From the NCBI RefSeq assembly GCF_001641265.1, contig NW_020167534.1, positions 124,001-188,000 on the forward strand: a stretch of DNA of 64,000 nucleotides. The letters are read 5' to 3'. The notes below the pieces were generated by a model, which was not told where the DNA came from, ran no database searches, and was given only the letters and a program-made list of their open reading frames with translations. Source of the stretch: Pseudogymnoascus destructans (Eukaryota; Ascomycota; Leotiomycetes; Thelebolales; Thelebolaceae). This document shows positions 32,143 to 43,345 of the stretch, one piece after another (position 1 is the stretch's first letter; every line of letters starts with the position of its first letter). The translations under genes and the position numbers were made by a program.

Positions 32143-35041
32143 ATGGCTTCACACATATTATCGCGGTTTCTACCGTCTAACAATATGGCACCGTCGATTT
32201 ATGAGGACCTAAGGGCTGACGTCCATGGCATGTCGGACCCCGGAGATATCGAAGAGCGAGCTGCCATGGCCATAGATGAGGAGAACCTGTCGACCCGATA
32301 CCAAGACTACGAGCTACATGAAGACCTCTTCGACGGTCATGAAAGCCGGATGACAACAGAAAGCACGGCATTTCTTGCACAGCAAGTAAAAAAGAAACCA
32401 CACAAAAGCCCCGGCAGGGATCGGAGGTCGAAGGGTGGCGCCAAAGCCAAATGGCTGTCGCGCTCACCGAGGATGCTGGACGACGATGGCGACGATGACG
32501 TTCCAGCTTCGTTACTGATCGAAGAAGAAGAGGAGGGTGGAGGACCAAGTCATCCAGCGGCCCAACAACACTCCCCGCGACCAGCGAAGGTTGCGCCTAT
32601 AACGGGCACTACAACACAAAACGCCCAAGCTCGATGGGCTGCAGTACAAGAGCAGCAACGGCTACACGATGACATAGGGACAACTCGGCTAAGAGCTGCT
32701 GTTCCCAAACCCGGGATTTTCTCTGCGAGTCGAAAAGAGAGAGCGATGTGGATGTGGATAAATGTTACAAACTTGGACCGGTTTATGGGAGAGATTTATG
32801 CATATTACCGTGGGGCTGGCATATGGCCAATATGTCTGGACAGGCTGCTCAACCTTCTGTAAGATGGTTCGCACTCCCTCTTTTGGTGGAAAATTGCTAA
32901 CCTAAGTCTAGGCGGATTGTCTTCGTGGCGACGTTTACAACCTTCCTCACCCAGTGTGTAGATTACAGCAAGATAAGGCATAGCACATCCATGTCACAAA
33001 TTGTTGTACCGCAGTGCACGAAAAACATGTCCGGGATGCCAAACTTTGCGATATGGCTGTTGGTATTATATCTCATATACCAATCCATATTAGATATTGT
33101 CGACATCTCCCGCTTGAGGCGGATGCAGGATTTCTATCTGTACCTGTTGGAAATCCCCGAGAGCGACATGCAGACGATATCGTGGCAGGAGATAGTGGCG
33201 AGGCTGATGAACCTGCGCGATTCAAATCCGATCCTAGCAGATAAGGTTTCGCCAGCACTGCGTCACTTTATGGGCTCCCAGTCTAAGCAACGCTTGGATG
33301 CCCATGATATTGCCAATAGGTTGATGAGAAAAGAGAACTACCTTATTGCGTTGTTCAACAAGGAGATCCTCGACTTGACTCTTCCTATCCCGTTTTTCAG
33401 GAACCGTCAGTTGTTTTCGAGGACTATTCAGTGGAATTTGAACTTCTGTATCCTCGATTTCATATTTACCCCTGAAGGCCAGATTCAGCAACTGGTGCTG
33501 AAGGATAGCAAGAGACGGCAACTAAGCGACGCCCTTCGCAGCCGGTTTCTGTTCGCGGGATTGATGAACATTATCTGTGCGCCTGTTATTGTGTTATATA
33601 CACTCATTGTGTATTTCTTCCAGTATTTTAATGTAAGTATTTCGTCTGCCTTGGATTTCATTTGCTTACAAGACTACAGGAATACCACAAGAATCCGGCG
33701 GCACTTGGGTCGCGGCAATATACTCCTCTAGCTGAGTGGAAGTTTAGGGAGTTCAACGAACTGCCTCACCTATTCGACAACCGTGTAAATATGTCATACC
33801 CGTTTGCTTCGCGCTATGTGGAACAGTTCCCAAAGATCATGACGGTGCAGATAGCAAGATTTGTTGCATTCGTAGCCGGTGGAATAGTCTCCATCCTCGC
33901 CCTCGCCTCCATCATCGACCCAGAACTCTTCCTCGGTTTCGAAATCACCCCCGACCGAACAGTCCTCTTCTACCTCGGCGTAATGGGCACTCTCTGGGCC
34001 GTCGCCCACGGCGCCGTCCCCCCCGACAACCAAGTCTTCGACCCCGAATACGCCCTCCGCAACGTGATCGACTACACGCACTACATGCCGAAGCAATGGA
34101 AAGATCGCCTCCACACCGACGAAGTCAAGCGCGAGTTCGCGGAGCTGTACCAGATGAAAATCGTCATCTTCCTCGAGGAAGTCCTGAGTATCATCTTCAC
34201 CCCTTTGGTGCTCTGGTTCACCCTCCCCAAATGCAGCGATCGCATCATCGACTTCTTCCGCGAGTTCACGGTTCACGTCGATGGTCTCGGATACGTCTGC
34301 TCCTTCGCCGTGTTCGACTTCAAGAAAGGCGTTGGCGGCAGCGCTGTCCCACCAGGAGCTAGGAACGCTGCCGAGGGACTGAGAGATGAATATTACTCCA
34401 CCAAGCACGGCAAGATGGCTGCTTCCTACTACGGCTTCCTGGATAACTACGCTACGAACCCCAAGACTGGAATCCCAGGCCACGTGCCCCCGGGAATAAA
34501 ACACCAATTCCACCCCCCTCCGTCCTTCCCAGGACTCATGTCCCCATCTCTCACAGCGGATATGCAGACTTCCCGCCTCGGCCAACAGCAACATAAGTCC
34601 CGCTCCGCGGCCGCAGGTCTAATACCCAGCCGCACCCCACGCTTCCCATCCACTCCTGCAGCCGGGCATGCATCGCCTATGCCTTCCATGCTACTGGACC
34701 CCCATCACCAGCCCTCAACCACTGGCTTCGGCGGCGGCGGGGGGGGGAAGAGCTTCCACGGCGGCCCGTCGAGTAGATGGAGGGGTCAGCAGCCGAGGAG
34801 TATTATTGAGCAGCCCCTTGAGGATGGAGAGGAGGGTGAGGCGCCGCCGGTGCCGTCGTTGCCGAATGAGAGTAGTGGGCTGGATGCGTCGGTGTGGGAG
34901 ACTTCGCCGGCGAGGAGTGGGATTGGGGCTGGGGAGGTGGAGGATGGGGATGGAGGTAAGGGGGTGGGAGGAGGGGTTTTGGGGTTGTTGTATCAGTTTC
35001 AGAAGGCGCAGACGGATACGAGGCCTGGTGTTAATATTTAG
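32143..35041 (+). CDS. ATG9: Autophagy-related protein 9 (lipid scramblase)
   Basis: Three exons, 32143..32858, 32912..33632, 33680..35041, 932 residues. The N-terminal acidic tail starts MASHILSRFLPSNN as in other filamentous fungi. The conserved core has multiple membrane helices (FAIWLLVLYLIYQSILDIV, FRNRQLFSRTIQWNL, IARFVAFVAGGIVSILALAS), the EIPESDMQTISWQEIV segment and FTVHVDGLGYVCSFAVFDF near the core end. The C-tail is Pro/Gly-rich with a poly-Gly run encoded at about 34733..34745. Atg9 vesicles seed the autophagosome and the protein moves lipids between leaflets. Intact; introns of 53 and 47 bp. Confidence 0.93.
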
Positions 35042-36017
35042 GGGGAGGGGATTGTGTTTAGGGCGGGTTTTGGGGAGGTTGGGTCTACAGCGTTGTTAGG
35101 GGGGGTTGCGTTCATAGCGATTAAGAAGCGTGGGTGGTTGGTTGTGTTTATAGGGGGAGGGTGTTTGTTTTGGGAGTGCTGGTGTGGAGTAGAAGGGCAT
35201 ACACACGGAACATTCTCGGGGATGGATCGAGGATACCGGGTACTTCGGGGCTGAGGCGTATATTGCTATTGTGGAGCATCAAACCTACCCCCTTTATCGG
35301 CGGGGTTGAATGAATCGCCTCTTCGAAGATTGCCACATCACCTCGTCTTTTGATTGCGTGGACTCTCACCCTCGCATTATGCGATGCCGGGAGAGCGTGA
35401 GATGAGATGGGAGATTAGAGGCTGGGAGAGGGATTTGAGGGTTGAGTGAGTGACTGGAGGTGGAATATGGGAATATGAGGGTTATAGACTTCCTCCGTCT
35501 TTTAATTTTAACCAAGTTAAGTCAAGTTATATGACCTGCTGACATAAGCCACCACCAATGTTCCTCCTCGGCCCATCATTTCTCCCCACCCCTGTTGTTT
35601 CCCTCGTCCCTTTCCGCTTTGGTCGTTAGCGTGTAGTGAACCCAACCGAACCCATCTGCCGTGGCTGCAAAACAACAACCGTGGTAGTTCTACACTTGCT
35701 TGCTCTGCAATAATTTTAGCTCCGTGGAATTGGGTGAAGCCAACAAACATTACGGATAATCCGCCCTTTCGTCATTGAAGATAATATAAACAAAACGAAC
35801 GCTTTTAAACCTCCGTCAAAGAGACAGCTCACTACTACATCTTCTGTCGAACTAGCTCACCCAGCGTCATCCCGACACACTTCTCATCGCTCCCCAAAAA
35901 GGGACGGAGAGAGGCCACCGACCTGTATTCCCCCCCCCCCCCCCCGGGGAGACCGTCAAATCAGGAACACTGGCGCTGCAACCAGAGGCTTACGGCGGTC
36001 CAGCGACCGCTGTAGGT
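35042..36017. other. Intergenic with a 16-C run
   Basis: A G-rich 3' flank of ATG9 passes into the promoter and leader of the mitoferrin-like gene. The homopolymer C16 at 35930..35945 is 73 bp before that gene's ATG. No gene seen. Confidence 0.5.
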
Positions 36018-37406
36018 ATGGCTCAGAGCGCGAGCGATGTTCCGCTCGAGGAATATGAGTGAGTCGCCCTGTCCCCCCGTCCCCCCGTCGCCCCCAGCTG
36101 TCGGCAATTGGCTTACATGTGTGTTTGTTTAGTTATGAGGGATTACCTCCGGTATGAATCGATGTATACAATTGGAGAGGAGGATGGAGGGCTAATGCGA
36201 TGCAGAATTTCAGCTTGTTGCAGAATATGACGGCTGGTGCGGTGGCGGGGATTGCGGTATGTTTTTTACCCTTCTGTGTCGACGGTTGTTTTTTGGGAGG
36301 CGCAGAAGACTGATTACAGACACAGGAACACACAGTCATGTACCCCATCGACTCGATCAAGGTATGTTGTATTCCGCCGCGCACCGAGATTTCCTCCATC
36401 TGTCCCCCGAGGGCCTTGGCTAACTGGCACCAAAACAGACGCGCACACAGATCCTCGGCACCATGCAGCAGCCACGCACGGTGTATAACATGAAATGGGC
36501 TATCGGGCTATGGAGAGGAATGTCCAGTGTTGTGGTAGGAGCAGGTCAGTTCTTATCCTTAATCTTGTCTGGCCGTGACGGTTTCTGACGTGTATGCGAT
36601 TTAGGTCCCGCACATGCGATTTACTTCGCGACTTATGAGGCTGTTAAGCATCTTATGGGCGGTAACCAGGCGGGACTCCACCACCCCCTCGCAGCTGCTA
36701 CCAGCGGCGCCTGTGCCACCATCGCCAGCGACGCGCTCATGAACCCCTTCGATGGTAACCCTCACCTCCCCCAAAACCGCCCTCCTCCCTACCCACGCAC
36801 CCGCCTTTCTAACACACCCCCCCAGTTATCAAACAACGCATGCAAATCCACGGCTCCAAGAAGCTCTTCCGCACCATGCCTGACTGCGCGCGCTACGTCT
36901 TCCGCGCCGAAGGCCTGCGCGCCTTCTACGTCTCCTACCCCACCACGCTCTCCATGACCGTCCCCTTCACGGCCCTCCAATTCCTGGCCTACGAATCGAT
37001 ATCCACCTCCATGAACCCGACCAAGGCCTACGACCCCGTCACGCACTGCGCTGCGGGTGCGGTGGCGGGAGGGTTTGCGGCGGCGCTGACGACGCCAATG
37101 GATGTGGTCAAGACGATGTTGCAGACGAGGGGGTCGGCGAGCGATGCGGCGCTGAGGAATGTTAATGGGTTTGTGGAGGGGTGTAAGTTGTTGCATCAGA
37201 GGGAGGGGTATAGGGGTTTTTTCAAGGGGGTGAAGCCCAGGGTTATTACGACGATGCCGAGTACGGCTATTTGTTGGTCGGGGTATGAGGCTTGCAAGTA
37301 TGTTTTTCCTCTCTACTTTTTGTTTCTCCGCCTTTATCTTTATTGATACCGGTTTACTAACGTCCACAGGGCTTACTTCATCCGCCGCAACAACTCAATC
37401 CTATAA
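36018..37406 (+). CDS. MRS4: Mitochondrial iron carrier, mitoferrin type
   Basis: Eight exons (36018..36058, 36133..36151, 36206..36256, 36326..36361, 36439..36544, 36605..36754, 36826..37297, 37370..37406) give 303 residues, the usual length. Three SLC25 signatures are present: PIDSIKT, PFDVIKQ and PMDVVKT. NFSLLQNMTAGAVAGIAEH and MYPIDSIKTRTQ are typical of Mrs3/Mrs4, which bring ferrous iron into the mitochondrial matrix for haem and Fe-S synthesis. The third repeat has YRGFFKGVKPRVITTMPSTA. Intron density is unusually high for this window (seven). The symbol follows yeast; MRS3 and MRS4 cannot be told apart by sequence alone. Confidence 0.88.
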
Positions 37407-38163
37407 ACCAACCCATCCATCCACCCTCATCTCATTCGTCCGCTCTCGCGCATACATCGTTATCTGACCACCACCACCAGCATTCGCCAAGCGACATCGG
37501 AAGTCCCCCAAACCCCGACCGAACTACGTCTTTTCCCATGCATGCGTGTGTAACGGATCACCCAACCACGTACCCCTGCCACCCCCGGTCTTGGCGACGC
37601 GACACATTCATCAGATAACGACCCGGCGGCTTCGGAGATAGATGGATCCACGGAGTCGTTGCGGAGATACATACGGCTTTTTGCGACCACCGGTGATTGT
37701 CGATACGAAAAAAAAACTGTACATTCTGTCATATTTCTACTTTAATTATTTCCGTTTTATGGAGCGCGCGTACGCACACGCGCTCGCGCTAGGTTCTTGT
37801 CTCTTTTTTCGGCCAGGTCGACTGGGCGGCTGGCCTACACTTTATGCGTGGTTCTGCATGTATAGACAGCCTTCCTTGGGACGGCGAGATGCGAAGGGGC
37901 TATTTGCTTTTTTGGCTCAAAAGAAGAGGAGGGGGAGGGCGTTTTTTTCGAATTTTCAGGGACGACGACGCTAGATTGGACTGTGTGTAGTGTGTATAAA
38001 TATGATAGGCTATCGGATTCGGATTCATAGCGTGGGGGGAGGGGAAAGGCTGATTCTTATCTATTGATGATTGTGCGGGTGATGTGTGATGGGATGTGAG
38101 AAGTTGATGTAGTGATCTCTGCTTGTTCTATCTATGCTTCGTATCTATACTCCCCCTCTCCGC
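37407..38163. other. Convergent intergenic region
   Basis: 3' flanks of the carrier (plus) and UGGT (minus). The frame 37642..37974 lacks domains and is composed of repeats of T/G-rich sequence; no gene claimed. Confidence 0.5.
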
Positions 38164-41100
38164 CTATAGCTCATCCTTCACCCCCTTCGTTGCCTCCGCC
38201 TCCATAGTCCTACTCTTCGTATTCTTCACCACCTCCTCCACCAGGGTCCTACTCTTCTCATTCCTCCCCCCCAACTCCTCCCCCAACTCCTCCCCCACCT
38301 TCCCCTCCCTCGCAGCCTTAAACACCCCCGCAATCTCATCATCATAAACCCCCCACTCCGGCACCTGCCTCCTCGCCCTATCCAACTTCGGCTCCTTCGT
38401 CATCGGATTATTACAAAGATCAATCGTCTTTGCCCCCCCGAGACTCTCATCACTACACCACGTCTCGCACCACAACCACTCCTGCGGCAGACTGTATATC
38501 GGGAGGTGCGCTTGCATATGATTCGGCAGATCTTGGTCCAGGTTCGCTAGACTCGCGGGGTCGGCACTGAGTTGGTGGTACTGCTGCCGTAATCGGTCGC
38601 CGGCGGCGATCTCGCGGAAGCGGCGCAGGTCGACGACGTAGAGGGCTGAGATGTGGTAGGGGAGACCGCGGAGGAAGGATTTCCAGTACCCCTGTTTCCA
38701 GAATCTGAAGCCTTCCATCTCGGCGCGGGAGTCGCACATGGGGGTGAACCCGTACGGTGCGCCTTGGAGGTCGATATCAACGAGCTCCCGCATATCGGTA
38801 CGCACGATCTGGTCTGCGTCGACGAAGATCACCTTATCAAGTGATAAGGGGAACAGGACGTCAAGAAATAGAATCTTGTAACCCCAGATCTCGCGCTGTT
38901 TCTCGGACTGGGAGCGCAGCCAGTGGGGCCACTTGTAAGTCACCATCTCGTAGTCGAAGTTGTAGGCCGCGGCCAGGGAGGGGATGGATTGCTTGAAGGA
39001 GGGGGAGAGGAATTGTTCGATGAACCAGAATTTCACGGTGTGGTTGGTGTGCTTCATCACGCTGACCATCATGATGTTGAGCATGCGCTCGTAGAGGTGC
39101 CCGCTGGCGACGGAGAAGATGTTGATTTCTGCTTGCGGCGTGGTTTGCACGGCGGTGGACTTCTTGCCGAGGCCGAGGATGTTTTGGGCGAGTTTGCGGC
39201 CCTTGCTGAGTATGTCGTCTTTGAGGTCTGTTGTGGGCTCGAGGACGTCTTCGGTTTCCTGGCCGGGGTTGCGGGATAATTGCGGGAAGAGGGTGAGGCC
39301 TTGGAAGCTGATGAGGGAGATTTCAGTTGTTTCGTCGGGTTTCGTGGCATCGCGTAATGATGCTCCGAGCGTGTCGATGCTGTAAATCTTGGAACTGGGA
39401 CCCTCTTGTAGGTTTATCTTATAGAAGCCTGGGTTCGCCTTGAATTGGAAGTATCCAAGGTTGGCCATGATGATTGTATCAGCAAAATGGGCATCAGCTG
39501 CAGTTCCCAAGAGAAGCTGGGCCCCTCTTGGAGCCTGTCCGGTCTCCTTATCCGACGAGTGCCCTTCGATTAAGATATGCTGTAGCTCATAGACAGCATT
39601 GACATCGCCGTTAACGGAACTCAACTTAATGTTATCCAAATCGGTAACTGATTGCTTCGGTGCTACAAGCCATGGAGCTGGCACATCCATGCCTACCGTT
39701 AACAGAGCTTCCTGAGGTACGCTCGCAAACTGTGCCTTGATGTCCTTTAAACTACCATCGGCGTTAAACAGCGGCTTTGACTCCAGGACATAACGGTAAA
39801 AGCGCTTGATTGGGATCTCCATAAGTATATCCTTGGGGTTGAGGAACAGTTTCAAATACACTCCATTCAGCTCTGACAGGACTTTCAAGATAGGGATCCA
39901 GCGCTGTGATTCCTGGCTCGCTGGGTCCAGGGCGACTTGGATATGAATGGAAGCAGTAGACTCGTCGCCGATTTCAATAGCTGTATACTCGGATTTCCAC
40001 GCCTTGAAGGAATCGATTCTCAAAGTCGATGCTTGCTCGAAAATTCCTTCTGGGACATTGGAAATGAATGACAATGTCACAAGTGATGTGAGCTTAGAGC
40101 TCGCCAGCGGGTCGCTGATTGCTTCGGAGATTCCGAGAGCTTTAACAGCCGCCAAAACAGGTCTGATTCGTTTGGTTCGCTCAAAGCCGAGGAGCTGCTC
40201 TAGTTCACTGACCGCCATCTCGATCTCACTCAGAATTGGGCCGACCAATCGTCCATTCAACAAAAGCCCCTGTTGGCCAGGCCTTAGTCCCAACGACCCC
40301 AAAAAGCCTTCTATCGCGGACCATTTTTCTGACATCTGGGTTGTAATCTGCCGTTCTTCATCGCCAGCGGTTATGGACACAGTTTCGACAAGTCTATCCA
40401 AATCACCGTCAGATTTCAGTGGTTGGAACAATCTTGCCGTCATATACTCGTATACGCTCAATATTCCTGCTGGAGTCTCTGAACTGGGGACAATAACGAG
40501 CTCAACTGATGGGTTCCTCTTGGTAAACTCAGCAGCCGCTGTTAAAAGATGTTTACCTTGCGTGCTCTTCACGTCAGCTATCAGAATCATTTGTGCCCAG
40601 TCATCCTGCACTGCAGATGGGTCGTTTTTCACAACAGGAAGCCCGTCCAAAGCCTCGGCATGGTCAGAGTAAATGGCGTTGACGTCAAACAGTTGAAGAT
40701 CTTTGTCGTTCTCTGGCATGAGGAAGGGGTTTCGGCCAGAAGCGGCATCGTGCAGGTACAGCATAGGAGGCCAGTGATCATCAGTTACGGTATTTTCGAA
40801 AACTGCGCGCTGCATAAGTCGGAGATCCATCTGAACACGCTGGCTCATCCCTTGCATCCAGTTCTCATCGCGCGGCACAGCAGCTCCATTCACAAACACC
40901 GAAGGTACTTTTTCATTTGCTCCAAGTCTGAAGTTCCATTGTTTCGAATGTGCGATTGACCCGTTGGCCTCGTTTGCGTCTAGAACCTCTTCCAGTGATT
41001 TGGCTACTTTGTAGCCCAGGAGTTTACGCTCCTCGATTGCAGCTTCAAAATTGGCATTTCTCGACGATTTGGTTCCCTTCGAGGCAAAATATCCGTTAAG

Positions 41101-42819
41101 GTAGGCCACCATAGTTGACAAGCCATAACTGTCTAGTAGGTAATAAACAATCATGGCTTGTTCGAGCGCAGCGTTGGAATTTGTGAGCGGCACCAGACCG
41201 AATCGTAACGGCAATGCCCTTTTAACAAATCCCGATAACTGCGTGACGACGAGTTCTACATCCTCAATATTTGACAAATCGACGGGGAAAACTAGATTGA
41301 ACAGGTCTTTCCGTACCTGAGGCAACTGCCCCGGATATCCTCCTTGTAAAAGCTGCAAAGCCATCAGTGAACGCTATAGTTACTGGTTGGAATTCTCACA
41401 TACCGTTCTAACAGTTGCCGGCCAACCGTCATAGCGCTTGTCCTTTTCAATGTTGTTTAGCCATATGATAACATCTCCGTCACCATCGTCTCTCCAATCA
41501 AATCTCGCGGGTTCATCGTCAGCCTTCGTGAATGCGATATCCTTGTGAGACAGGAGGCTGATCGTTTGCGACCCAGTCAACCCGAGCTGAGAAAACTTAT
41601 TCAGGAGCTTCCTTTCCTTCCGCAGTATGTCAAGCATGCTGAAGGAATCCATTTGCCTCGTCGGTACCTGCAAACCATTGATCCAAACAACATTCGCACC
41701 GGCTGGCACTAGCTGACCGCGGTTATAAAGATGTTCCTCAGCAAAATCAGATGATACGTTATGGGCAGCAATGGCTGATGAATATCTCGGGAAGTCTTGA
41801 GAAAGTCGAGTCAACACCTCGAACGGGTTTTCACTTTGCATAATAAAACTCGATGCTTTTAGCCCAAGAGATGCCAGTTCAGATGCTGAAAGAGGCTTCA
41901 AGTCCGCAAGCTCTTCATCTTCAAGAACAACTTCCATCTTTATCGACTCTTCTTGCACTTGAGCTTCAGCTTCTCTATCATCAATGACTATGTAGTCTGT
42001 GCGCTTTAGAGCCAATTCGACACCATATCCACCGATGACAAGAGGTTTGGATTCCTTAGCATTTGGCTTCTTGTGGCGAATGCGGTATGATATCTCTTGA
42101 TTCTGTGCTTTTTGGATTAATTTTTTGTGGAATTGGTTAAACTCCGAAGACGTAATGTCAGCGTAAAGAATGGACGGTGGCGCAGACAGATTCCCAGTGA
42201 TTCTATCAAATTGCAGTTGTTCAGTTCCTCTGATTTATGTTAGTGATAATTGCATAAGACCTCAAAATGATAAATGTCTCACCTTCGACCATTGTAGCCA
42301 TGTGCCCCGTCTAGTGCGGGAGAGCAATGCTTCTTGCCCCCAAAGAGAACCCATACGGGGCATGAGGAATCGTCCCCTGACGGCTCAATAGCTGTGTCAT
42401 AAAATTGGTACTGGGCTTCAATTCTTGGGGCAGAAGTCCGCAGGGAAAGCGCAAGACTATATGAGGCGAGTCCCTCTGAATCGAGATGTCCATCATCTCG
42501 GAGCACCTTCACGAAGGAGTTGTACTGTTCAAGGTCTGTTCTCGCATCTTTAAAGTATCCTTCTGCGATTCGGTCTAGTAATGGGAAGTATGAGGTTGAA
42601 TTTTCGTCTCCGGCAGTTTCACTGTGGCAATTTAGTAATGGTTATTGACCAATACTGGCATTGATAGACTCACAGCAACTCGAGAAGATATGGCGCAGAG
42701 GTGAATGAAGTTGCCAACGCAACGTTTATAGTCGGGCTCGCCGAGACTTTAATAGACTGCAGACAAGAAAACGCGAGAGCGTTGCCAGTCAGGCTCCATA
42801 TGTTCCCAAACTGAACCAT
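38164..42819 (-). CDS. UDP-glucose:glycoprotein glucosyltransferase
   Basis: Four exons, 42819..42674, 42621..42283, 42229..41404, 41352..38164, 1499 residues. A hydrophobic N-terminus precedes SPTINVALATSFTSAPYLLE. Thioredoxin-like folding-sensor domains follow (GYGVELALKRTDYIVIDDR, YPGQLPQVRKDLFNLVFPVD). The C-terminal GT24 catalytic domain has ASGHLYERMLNIMMVSV, a DAD motif in KVIFVDADQIVRTDM, and LDQDLPNHMQ. The protein ends VKDEL, an ER-retrieval signal. It re-glucosylates misfolded glycoproteins in the ER lumen so calnexin can rebind them. Intact through 4.5 kb of coding sequence. The start exon encodes the signal sequence. Divergent from alpha-COP. Confidence 0.93.
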
Positions 42820-43345
42820 TTTGGTCTAATTTAGGTTCCTCGCAGTCCAGGCCAAGGAAAGATGAAGACGGATTGGGTTCCAAGAAAGCTTCCATATAAC
42901 GGGTTTTCCTTCAAGAAAGAGATGACACAGTAAACATTCCACAGCGATACATAGCCTACAGCGTGGACATTCGAAAGCTACAAAATATACGGCATAACCG
43001 CCTCCAGAGTACAAATAGATAACTAACAAGGTTGACGAGGCTGATACAAAATTCTGGACACGGTTGAGAGCTATCAAAAGCGGTTAGCGTGCATGTGTTT
43101 GGGCCTGAGGTTTCCACGGGAAAGCCACCTTGTTGCGCTTTGGGGGGACCACACAATAATCTCCAGATACTGTAGCTGCACTCGCACATTCAGTAGCAAC
43201 TTTCTTTTTCTCCACCCTTCGATCTTATATTTATTTCTCCAATCTGGGCAGAAAAGGAGGCTCAGAAACGGCTTGTGTTTGCCGCCCCGACCCCCCCCCC
43301 CTTTGATGCTCGAAGCTTGAGCTTCACCCATCCCGCCTTTTGACC
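42820..43345. promoter_or_regulatory. Divergent promoter, UGGT / alpha-COP
   Basis: 526 bp separate the two ATGs. A CCAAT box is at 43239..43243 in plus orientation, with a long pyrimidine tract around 43198..43220 and a C9-type run near 43290. Two secretory-pathway genes sharing one control region suggests joint regulation. Confidence 0.5.

Noticed and set aside
33794..34594. 266-codon minus-strand frame rich in Glu/Asp/Val
   Set aside because: It is the exact antisense of the conserved ATG9 core, has no domain of its own, and its composition follows from the GC-biased third positions of ATG9.
39947..40672. 241-codon plus-strand frame rich in Ser
   Set aside because: Antisense of the UGGT sensor domains; no start context, no recognisable protein.
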